This document shows positions 1 through 5,944 of a stretch of 11,497 nucleotides of DNA, piece by piece. Origin of the DNA: Treponema sp. UBA3819 (GTDB taxonomy: Bacteria > Spirochaetota > Spirochaetia > Treponematales > Treponemataceae); assembly GCA_002369025.1 (NCBI GenBank), contig DFDV01000183.1, forward strand, positions 1-11,497, given 5' to 3'. The notes under the pieces were generated by a model, which searched no databases, had not been told where the DNA came from, and saw nothing but the letters and a program-made list of their open reading frames with translations. The number at the start of each line of letters is the position of its first letter. The first letter of the stretch is position 1. The position numbers and the translations under genes were made by a program.

Positions 1-196
1 CGATTTTAACAAGCAGGTCAAAAAAGGCCAGTTTTGTCTCAATTCCCATAGGGTCAATAAGAGCCTGATTTCCGTCACGAAGGTCTACGGAACACCAGAC
101 AGGAGCATGAGTAATTGTGTTTGCCGGCCATTTACGATCTGTAATGGGGATAGCCGGAATGGGCTGGTACTTTTTTGCGTTCATGTGTGCTTTCAT
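1..196 (-). CDS. leuA: 2-isopropylmalate synthase, N-terminal part (cut by window edge)
   Basis: The reverse strand encodes about 65 residues beginning MKAHMNAKKYQPIPAIPITD and continuing with RKWP, then WCSVDLRDGNQALIDPMG. This matches the N-terminus of the long (actinobacterial-type) LeuA family. The enzyme condenses acetyl-CoA with 2-oxoisovalerate, the first committed step of leucine synthesis, in the cytoplasm. The LRDGNQ stretch is the HMGL-like TIM-barrel motif, whose Arg and Asp are the catalytic arginine and a metal ligand. The rest of the gene lies outside the window. The first Met (codon 194-196) has only a weak, distant AAAGG upstream; the Met at 182-184 is an alternative start. 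A possible TTGCCT-17-TATATT promoter (232 down to 204) would put the transcript start almost on the first Met, which slightly favours the second. The gene is divergent from the receptor array. Family assignment is firm; the exact start is not. Confidence 0.9.
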   Translation of the reverse strand, partial: MKAHMNAKKYQPIPAIPITDRKWPANTITHAPVWCSVDLRDGNQALIDPMGIETKLAFFDLLVKI

Positions 197-240
197 AAAA
201 TAAAATATACCTTTTTAGCGCACCAAAGGCAAGAGAAAAT

Positions 241-269
241 TTGACAATCAAAAAGAGCCATCGTAAAAT
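241..269 (+). promoter_or_regulatory. sigma70 promoter of receptor gene 1
   Basis: TTGACA at 241-246 and TAAAAT at 264-269 are separated by exactly 17 bp. Transcription would start near 276 and give a leader of about 25 nt before the ATG at 301. A reading frame open from the TTG at 241 overlaps this promoter, so that upstream TTG cannot serve as the start codon on this transcript. Confidence 0.75.
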
Positions 270-300
270 GATTATTATATTATTCCATGGAGATTTTGTT

Positions 301-1302
301 ATGAAGAAGGCACTGTTTATATTCTCTTGCATGATTGCCGGTATCGCCCTGTTTTCATGCACAAAAAAATCGGAAGAAAAAGAAATCATGCTTGTTATGG
401 CAGAGGTTAATCCGCCAGAGACCATTGCGGGCCGTACCGACCAGGCTTTTAAGGAAAAAGTTGAAGAACTGTCCGGTGGAAAAATCAAGATTGACCTGCA
501 GTATTCCGGTATTCTCGGTGACAATTCCACAGTCAGGAAACTCATAACCCAGCCGGGCAGCACCATTCAGATTGCCCGTCAGTCCACTGCCGGATTTGCA
601 GCACTGGGCTGTTCATCCTACTCCCTGCTTTCCATTCCATTTACTTTTTCAAACCGCGATCATTTCTGGGCATTCGCTCAGTCAGAAACGGCAGAAAAAC
701 TGCTGAATGAGCCAAAGGAAAAAGGTCTCAATATTATCGGTCTCTATTATGGAGAAGAAGGATTCCGTCACCTTTTTTTAACAAAACCTGCGGCCAAAAT
801 AGAAGATCTTGCAGGCCTTACCATGCGGGTCACCAACGACAAAGCCTTGCAGGCAATCGCCAAAAGCCTGAACATGGAAGCCGTGCACGTGGATTTTTCT
901 GACCTGTACGGTGCCATGCAGACGGGCAAAGTTGACGTAGCCGACCAGCCGCTGGCAAACTATCTGGCAAACCATTTTGACGAAGTGGCAAAGAACATCA
1001 TCCTTGACGGTCATCAGCTTGGTATTATGGAAACTTTCATCACTACGGAAGCATGGGATTCTCTTTCAGAAAAGCAGCAGAAAATCATACGCGAGGCAGG
1101 AAAATATGCAAGCGAATACTGCCGCAAAATTTCTCAGGAAGAAGAAGACCTCATTCTGCAGAAAATCAAGGATGCCGGCGTTTCTGTTGTTCCAGTCGCT
1201 GACATCAGTCCATGGCAAAAAGCCCTTGACGGCTACATAAAGGAAACGGCTGCCAGCGACATGGAACTCTACAACGAAATTCTCAGTTACGCAAACAAAT
1301 AG
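301..1302 (+). CDS. TRAP-type (DctP-like) solute-binding lipoprotein, paralogue 1
   Basis: This 333-aa protein has a lipoprotein signal peptide (basic MKK, hydrophobic core, lipobox LFSC with lipidated Cys20), so it is probably a membrane-anchored receptor on the periplasmic side. The mature part matches the DctP family of TRAP transporter receptors: an opening strand with VMAEVNP, the AFKEKVEELSGGKI helix and strand, and the GLTMR segment with Arg176. That position corresponds to the conserved arginine that holds a substrate carboxylate in DctP/SiaP proteins. DLYGAMQTGKVD and PLANYLANHF follow. DctP proteins usually bind C4-dicarboxylates, sialic acid or other organic acids; the ligand here is unknown. 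Start chosen at ATG 301: GGAG at 289-292 is 8 nt upstream and the signal peptide follows directly. The promoter ends at 269. Receptor 2 follows after 42 bp with no terminator, so the two are probably co-transcribed. No DctQ or DctM membrane subunits are nearby. Confidence 0.9.
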   Translation: MKKALFIFSCMIAGIALFSCTKKSEEKEIMLVMAEVNPPETIAGRTDQAFKEKVEELSGGKIKIDLQYSGILGDNSTVRKLITQPGSTIQIARQSTAGFAALGCSSYSLLSIPFTFSNRDHFWAFAQSETAEKLLNEPKEKGLNIIGLYYGEEGFRHLFLTKPAAKIEDLAGLTMRVTNDKALQAIAKSLNMEAVHVDFSDLYGAMQTGKVDVADQPLANYLANHFDEVAKNIILDGHQLGIMETFITTEAWDSLSEKQQKIIREAGKYASEYCRKISQEEEDLILQKIKDAGVSVVPVADISPWQKALDGYIKETAASDMELYNEILSYANK

Positions 1303-1344
1303 TTTTGCAATAAAGACGCATCTTAAAAGAGAGGTAAACATTTT

Positions 1345-2358
1345 ATGCGAAAATTCAGCACCTTTGTCACCCTGTCTTGCGCTGCATTGTGCCTTACAGC
1401 AGTCAGCTGCACAAAAAAAACAGGCGGAGAAGAAAAGTCAATTACGCTTGTAATGGCAGAAGTCAATCCGGCAGAAACCATTGCAGGACAGATGGATCAG
1501 GCTTTTAAAGAGAAGGTAGAAGAACTGTCCGAAGGAAAAATCAAAATTGACCTGCAGTGTTCCGGCATTCTGGGTGATGTTGATTCCGTCATGGATTTGA
1601 TGCTCAAGCCGCACAGCACCATTCATATTCACCGTATGTCAGCGGTCAATATGGCCATGTACGGCTGTAAAAAATCTGCACTTCTTTCCATTCCCTTCAC
1701 TTTCTCCAGCAAAGAACATTTCTGGCGTCTGGCAGAATCCGAAGATGCAGATGACATTCTGAACGAACCGATTGAAAAGGGACTGGGGCTCAGGGGTCTT
1801 TTCTTTGGAGAAGAGGGATTCAGACACTTTTTCTCCACAAAAAAAATAGAAAAGGTAGAAGACTTTAAGGGACTCAAAGTTCGTGGAACCAATGACAAGG
1901 CCATGCAGGGACTCATTGCAGGCGTAAAGGCAACAAGCATTCCCGTAAACTATGCAGACCTCTACGTCGCCCTGCAGACAGGTGCCATCGATGCCGCTGA
2001 ACAGCCCATTGCAAACTACCTGGCAAACCATTTTAACGCAGTTGCCCCCTACATGATTCTTGACGGACATACGCTGGGAGTCATGGAAGCCGTTATCACC
2101 GAAGAATGCTGGCAGAGCCTGACCAAAAAGCAGCAGGAAATTCTGCTTGAGGCAGGAAAATATGCATCAGATTTCTGCCGGAAACTTTCTCAGACTGAGG
2201 AAGATAAGGTAAAGGCAGCTCTCCTCGCAGAAGGCGCAACACTCACTGAAGTAGATGACATCACTCCCTGGCAGGAAGCCTGCGCCGCCGTCATAGAAGA
2301 AGGGGCGGCCGTAGATCCTGACTTTTACCAGACTATTTTGAGTTACGCAGAGAAATAG
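1345..2358 (+). CDS. TRAP-type (DctP-like) solute-binding lipoprotein, paralogue 2
   Basis: A 337-aa paralogue of the preceding gene. The signal peptide ends in lipobox AVSC with lipidated Cys22. The receptor core follows the same order: TLVMAEVNPAETIAGQMDQA, the KEKVEELSEGKIKIDLQ stretch, FGEEGFRHFFSTKK, GLKVRGTNDKAM with the carboxylate-binding Arg180, DLYVALQTGAIDAAEQPIAN and a C-terminal PWQ helix. Length is typical of DctP proteins. The RBS is AGAGAGG ending at 1334, 10 nt before ATG. Unlike the other three paralogues it has no recognisable promoter in its 42-bp upstream gap, so it probably depends on the promoter at 241-269. Residues just after the ligand arginine (GTND) differ from paralogues 3 and 4, which would fit a shifted ligand range; that is inference. 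Ligand unknown. Confidence 0.9.
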   Translation: MRKFSTFVTLSCAALCLTAVSCTKKTGGEEKSITLVMAEVNPAETIAGQMDQAFKEKVEELSEGKIKIDLQCSGILGDVDSVMDLMLKPHSTIHIHRMSAVNMAMYGCKKSALLSIPFTFSSKEHFWRLAESEDADDILNEPIEKGLGLRGLFFGEEGFRHFFSTKKIEKVEDFKGLKVRGTNDKAMQGLIAGVKATSIPVNYADLYVALQTGAIDAAEQPIANYLANHFNAVAPYMILDGHTLGVMEAVITEECWQSLTKKQQEILLEAGKYASDFCRKLSQTEEDKVKAALLAEGATLTEVDDITPWQEACAAVIEEGAAVDPDFYQTILSYAEK

Positions 2359-2389
2359 CCCAAAACTTCGTTAAGAGCCCCACAGCAAT

Positions 2390-2418
2390 TTGACAGACGA
2401 AAAGAAGAAAAATATAAT
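2390..2418 (+). promoter_or_regulatory. Consensus sigma70 promoter of receptor gene 3
   Basis: TTGACA (2390-2395), a 17-bp purine-rich spacer and TATAAT (2413-2418) match the textbook sigma70 consensus at every position. The predicted start is near 2425, giving a leader of about 34 nt. AGGAG at 2446-2450 sits 8 nt before the ATG at 2459. Confidence 0.85.
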
Positions 2419-2458
2419 ACTTCTGTAATACATTTCACACATTGCAGGAGTATTTGTT

Positions 2459-3466
2459 ATGAAGAAGCTTCTAACCGTTTGTGCAGCCCTTACCTGTGTT
2501 CTAGGCATCATTTCTTGCAAGGGAAAAAAGGATGGGCTTGCAGGACAAGAAATCACATTAGTCATGGCGGAAGTCAATCTGGAAGGCACGATTTCTGCCC
2601 AAATGGATCAGGCCTTTAAGGAAAAGGTTGAGGAACTTTCTGGCGGAAAAATCAAGATTGACTTGCAGACTGGCGGAATACTTGGCGATGAAGAAAGCGT
2701 CATGGACTTACTGAGAAAGCCGGGCAACACCATTCACTTGCAGCGTATCTCTGCCTTTAACGTTGCCGCACTGGGTTGCGAAAAGTCTTCGCTTTTGGTC
2801 ATTCCCTTTACCTTTGCCAACAAAGACCATTTCTGGAAATTCGCCACATCAGAAGCCGCTCAGTCCATTTTGAATGAGCCATATGAAGACGGCGTGGGCC
2901 TCAAAGGACTTTTCTACGGAGAAGAAGGCTTCCGCAACTTTTTTGCAACAAAAAAACTTTCTTCACCCCAAGATTTTAACGGCATAAAACTGCGGATTAC
3001 CTCAGACCCCATTATGAAAGGCATAGCAAGCGGTCTCAAGGCAAATGCCGTTTCCGTTGGCTTTGCCGACTTGTATTCTGCATTGCAGACAGGTATAGCC
3101 GATGCCGCCGATCAGCCCCTTGCAAACTACCTCGCAAACCATTTCCACAACATAGCCCCCTACATGGTTCTTGACGGCCACACACTGGGTGTAACCGAGG
3201 TGGTCATCGCATCAGAAACATGGGACAAACTGAGCAAGGAGCAGAGGCAGATTCTTACCGAAGCCGGAAGATATGCTGGAGAAGTCTGCCGCAAAGTCTC
3301 ACAGGAAGCAGAAGATGCAGCAAAAGCACAGCTTCTTGCAGAAGGCGCTGTCTTTACCGAGGTTTCCGACCTTACGCCATGGCAGACGGCAAGCGCAGAC
3401 ATCATTGCAGAGTCAGCAAAAGCCGCCCCGGAACTCTATCAGGAGATTCTTGACCTGGCAAAATAA
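2459..3466 (+). CDS. TRAP-type (DctP-like) solute-binding lipoprotein, paralogue 3
   Basis: A 335-aa receptor with lipobox GIISC (lipidated Cys20) followed by a short charged linker (KGKKDG). It shares long stretches with paralogue 1, including an identical KEKVEELSGGKIKIDLQ segment, but the codons differ at many synonymous sites. The duplication is therefore not recent and the protein sequence has been held by selection. Key positions are GIKLRITSDPIM with the presumed carboxylate-binding Arg179, DLYSALQTGIADAADQPLAN, YLANHF and FYGEEGFRNFFATKK. The gene has its own perfect-consensus promoter (2390-2418) and a strong AGGAG ribosome site, so it can be expressed independently of paralogues 1 and 2. 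Membrane-anchored, probably periplasm-facing. Ligand unknown; no permease gene is adjacent. Confidence 0.9.
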   Translation: MKKLLTVCAALTCVLGIISCKGKKDGLAGQEITLVMAEVNLEGTISAQMDQAFKEKVEELSGGKIKIDLQTGGILGDEESVMDLLRKPGNTIHLQRISAFNVAALGCEKSSLLVIPFTFANKDHFWKFATSEAAQSILNEPYEDGVGLKGLFYGEEGFRNFFATKKLSSPQDFNGIKLRITSDPIMKGIASGLKANAVSVGFADLYSALQTGIADAADQPLANYLANHFHNIAPYMVLDGHTLGVTEVVIASETWDKLSKEQRQILTEAGRYAGEVCRKVSQEAEDAAKAQLLAEGAVFTEVSDLTPWQTASADIIAESAKAAPELYQEILDLAK

Positions 3467-3491
3467 GTTCCTTTCCCCTTTTTGAGATACC

Positions 3492-3510
3492 CTGTCATTA
3501 TAATTGACAG
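3492..3510. repeat. Inverted repeat overlapping the -35 box of the gene 4 promoter
   Basis: CTGTCA (3492-3497) and TGACAG (3505-3510) form a 6-bp inverted repeat with a 7-bp AT-only centre. Most of the right arm is the -35 hexamer. It could be an operator for a dimeric regulator; the AT-rich loop and absence of a T-run argue against a terminator. Chance occurrence cannot be excluded. Confidence 0.4.
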
Positions 3511-3532
3511 CAGAAAGAAGTAGATTTATAAT
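3504..3532 (+). promoter_or_regulatory. Consensus sigma70 promoter of receptor gene 4
   Basis: TTGACA at 3504-3509, 17-bp spacer, TATAAT at 3527-3532: again a perfect consensus. The spacer begins GCAGAAAGAAG, close to the GACGAAAAGAAG spacer of the promoter of gene 3, suggesting that the promoter was copied with the gene. The -35 element lies in the right arm of an inverted repeat at 3492-3510. This promoter would also serve the downstream cyclase and M16-like genes. Confidence 0.85.
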
Positions 3533-3573
3533 TAATTCACATATTTTCTGGATTATTGAGGCAAGGTACCCGT

Positions 3574-4581
3574 ATGAAAAAAATCATTTTCTTTATCAGT
3601 GCAATTTTTACAATTATCTCTTTTACTGCATGCAAAGATAAAAAAAATGGGCTGAACGACAAGCCGGTTACCCTCGTCATGGCGGAATCAAATCCCGATG
3701 ACTCCATTTCTGCCTGGATTGACAAGGCTTTTGCAGAAAAAGCATCAGAACTTTCCCACGGAACCATTACAATCAATCTGCACACAGGCGGCATTCTGGG
3801 CGACAATACCTCTGTTATGAAAGTGATGACCCAGCCAAAACCAGAAATCCATCTTGCCCGCATTTCTCCCGCCGCACTGGTTACTTACGGCTGCGACAAA
3901 CATGAGCTTCTGGACATTCCCTATACCTTCGTAAATCGCGCTCATTTCTGGAATTTTGCCCTTTCAGATACCGCCCAGGTCATTCTGAATGAACCCTACG
4001 AAAAAAACATCGGTGTAAAAGGTCTCTTTTTTGCCGAAGAAGGATTCCGTCACTTCTTTTCCACATCAGAACTGAAGGGCGTAGCAGACTTTAAGGGAGA
4101 AAAAATCCGCAATGCAGGAAACTCCATCATGAAAGGCATTATCCAGAGCCTGCATGGTGAACCCGTCTCAATTTCCTTTTCCGAATTATATTCATCTTTG
4201 CAGACGGGCATTGTTGATATTGCAGAACAGCCCATCGCCAATTATCTTTCAAATCACTTTAATAAGATTGCTCCCTATATGATTCTTGACGGACATCAAC
4301 TTGGAGTAACCGAAGTTGTCATTTCCGCAGATGCATGGAAGAGCCTGACAGAATATCAGCAGAAGGCTTTGATTGAAGCAGGCAAATACGCAGGTGAATA
4401 CTGCAAGAAAGTTGCAGAAGAAGCAGAAAATAAATCCCGTCTCACGCTTAAATCTGAAGGCACACATTTTGTTGAGGTGGTGGATAAATCAGAGTGGCAG
4501 AAAGCCTGTGCTGACATTATCGCCACCTCTTCCCAGGCCTATCCGGAACTCTACAAGGAGATAACTGACTTTGCGAAATAA
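3574..4581 (+). CDS. TRAP-type (DctP-like) solute-binding lipoprotein, paralogue 4
   Basis: A 335-aa receptor with lipobox SFTAC (lipidated Cys20). It is the most divergent of the four. The opening reads VTLVMAESNPDDSISAWIDK instead of AEVNP..TIAGQMDQ, and the ligand-arginine region is GEKIRNAGNSIM (Arg179), whereas paralogues 1 and 2 have TNDKA and paralogue 3 has TSDPI. The ELYSSLQTGIVDIAEQPIAN and YLSNHF segments remain. Start chosen at ATG 3574 because the signal peptide starts there and AAGG at 3563-3566 is 7 nt upstream; an in-frame TTG at 3556 would add six residues (MRQGTR) before the signal peptide and is less likely. The end overlaps the start of the diguanylate cyclase by 11 bases, so translation of the two is probably coupled. 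Ligand unknown. Confidence 0.9.
   Translation: MKKIIFFISAIFTIISFTACKDKKNGLNDKPVTLVMAESNPDDSISAWIDKAFAEKASELSHGTITINLHTGGILGDNTSVMKVMTQPKPEIHLARISPAALVTYGCDKHELLDIPYTFVNRAHFWNFALSDTAQVILNEPYEKNIGVKGLFFAEEGFRHFFSTSELKGVADFKGEKIRNAGNSIMKGIIQSLHGEPVSISFSELYSSLQTGIVDIAEQPIANYLSNHFNKIAPYMILDGHQLGVTEVVISADAWKSLTEYQQKALIEAGKYAGEYCKKVAEEAENKSRLTLKSEGTHFVEVVDKSEWQKACADIIATSSQAYPELYKEITDFAK
4555..4560 (+). promoter_or_regulatory. Ribosome binding site inside receptor 4 that sets the TTG start of the cyclase
   Basis: AAGGAG lies inside the last codons of receptor gene 4, 10 nt before the TTG at 4571. No ATG occurs in this frame before the first membrane segment, so this site supports TTG as the start and implies termination-reinitiation coupling. 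Confidence 0.65.
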
Positions 4582-5944
4582 AAGAAATACGTCCGGAATA
4601 AACATTCAGTTTCTCAGCGCATTTTTTACCGCTCTGACGGCCATTGTATTCTGCTTTATTCTTGTTATTTCCAACAAAGTAAACAGTAAGTTCTACGCCG
4701 TTAAAAACGCCATCGATAAATTTATCATCTGTGAGCAGAGTTCAGAACTCATCAAGGAAAGCGCAAATTACCTTACAGACCAGGCCAGACTTTTTATCAT
4801 TACCCATAAAGTTGAATATGTAAAAGCCTATCTTGACGAAATCAACGTAAACAAACGCCAGCAAAAAGCGCTGGAAAAACTGGAAACAGTCTGTTCCGAA
4901 AAAGATCTGGCCCTTCAGCGGCTAAAAATTGCCATGGAGCAGGCTCAGAGCCTTATCAATATGGAATTATACGCCATCCGTCTTGCTTACAAGGTGATGG
5001 GAGAAGATGATGTTCCTGCTGACGTCCGTAAGATTACCATTCGCAATATTGACCAGAACATTCCCAAAGAAAAACTTCAGGAAACGGCAATAAACAATCT
5101 TTTTGGAGAAGGCTATCTCATTTACAAGACCCGCATCAATGAAAACTGCCGGCTGACCATTTCTGCCATTGAGCAGCAGATTAAAGACGAACTGAACATG
5201 AATGCCGACGAACTTGGTTCAAGTATCAGCCGTCTGCGTCTTCTCTTCCTTATCCTGCTGATTGTAAACGTACTGCTTTTTATTGCATTTGCCGTTCTGG
5301 TCATCTTCCCCCTGGAACGCTTTCAGAAATCAATTCTTAATGATGAGAAACTCAGTATCATTGGTTCCGCAGAATGTAAGCACCTGGCAGAAAGTTACAA
5401 CCAAATTTACGACCTTAAGGCTCAGAATGAAAAATCCCTGCTCAAAAAGGCAGAATATGACGCACTTACAGGCATTCTGAACAGGCGGGCCTTTGACCAG
5501 GTCTGCTCCACGTCAAAAGAAAAGAAACAGAAAATTGCCCTGCTCCTCATCGACATGGACAACTTTAAGTTTATCAATGATACCTACGGTCATGCAGGCG
5601 GTGATACGGCACTCAAGGAACTGGCCCGCATCCTTACTGAAACATTCCGCGAAGGTGACTATGTTGCCCGAATCGGTGGCGATGAATTTGCTGCCATTCT
5701 TCCCGACTGTCCTCCAATGGCGGCGGGTACCATCAAAAAGAAAGTTGAAAACGTAAACGACATGCTCGTAAACATTGAGGACGGCATCAGTCCTGTATCC
5801 GTAAGCGTAGGAATTGCTTTTTCCAACGATGGTTTTGACGAAGAACTCTACAAACGCGCTGACAAGGCACTCTACCGCGTAAAGGAAAAAGGCAAGCGGG
5901 GCTGTGAAATCTACAGTCCGGAAATGGAATTAGATCAGGTGTAA
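4571..5944 (+). CDS. Membrane-anchored GGDEF diguanylate cyclase with extracytoplasmic helical sensor
   Basis: A 457-aa protein predicted to make cyclic di-GMP from two GTP. The order is: a short cytoplasmic tail; membrane helix 1 (about residues 14-33); an extracytoplasmic helix-rich region (about 35-220) resembling four-helix-bundle sensors; membrane helix 2 (about 223-248); a HAMP-like or coiled-coil linker with HLAESYNQIYD; and a GGDEF domain from about 295. The GGDEF domain has the opening LTGILNRRAFDQ, DMDNFKFINDTYGH, and an intact active loop GGDEF at 369-373. An RxxD motif (REGD, 360-363) lies five residues before it, so the product-inhibition I-site is present. The enzyme should be active and feedback-controlled. 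No EAL domain is present. Start is TTG 4571, overlapping receptor 4; the stop overlaps the next ATG by one base. The context suggests that the sensor responds to something related to the receptors, which is inference. Confidence 0.92.
   Translation: MRNKRNTSGINIQFLSAFFTALTAIVFCFILVISNKVNSKFYAVKNAIDKFIICEQSSELIKESANYLTDQARLFIITHKVEYVKAYLDEINVNKRQQKALEKLETVCSEKDLALQRLKIAMEQAQSLINMELYAIRLAYKVMGEDDVPADVRKITIRNIDQNIPKEKLQETAINNLFGEGYLIYKTRINENCRLTISAIEQQIKDELNMNADELGSSISRLRLLFLILLIVNVLLFIAFAVLVIFPLERFQKSILNDEKLSIIGSAECKHLAESYNQIYDLKAQNEKSLLKKAEYDALTGILNRRAFDQVCSTSKEKKQKIALLLIDMDNFKFINDTYGHAGGDTALKELARILTETFREGDYVARIGGDEFAAILPDCPPMAAGTIKKKVENVNDMLVNIEDGISPVSVSVGIAFSNDGFDEELYKRADKALYRVKEKGKRGCEIYSPEMELDQV

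Noticed and set aside
241..300. N-terminal extension of receptor 1 starting at the TTG at 241
   Set aside because: The TTG is the -35 box of a good promoter, the added residues would precede a normal lipoprotein signal peptide, and ATG 301 has its own ribosome site.
132..566. Minus-strand open frame of 144 codons spanning the leuA/receptor gap
   Set aside because: It overlaps both leuA in another frame and receptor 1 in antisense, has no family resemblance, and crosses the promoter region. It is a shadow frame.
1639..2070. Minus-strand open frame antisense to receptor 2
   Set aside because: Antisense to a clearly conserved coding gene, low-complexity Cys/Phe-rich translation, no start signals. 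The same holds for the antisense frames in the M16-like and eda genes.
3467..3491. Terminator after receptor 3
   Set aside because: There is a pyrimidine-rich stretch but no stem in front of it.
301..4581. Receptor array as a mobile element or recent amplification
   Set aside because: No transposase, terminal repeats or target duplications. The copies differ at many synonymous sites, indicating old tandem duplication.
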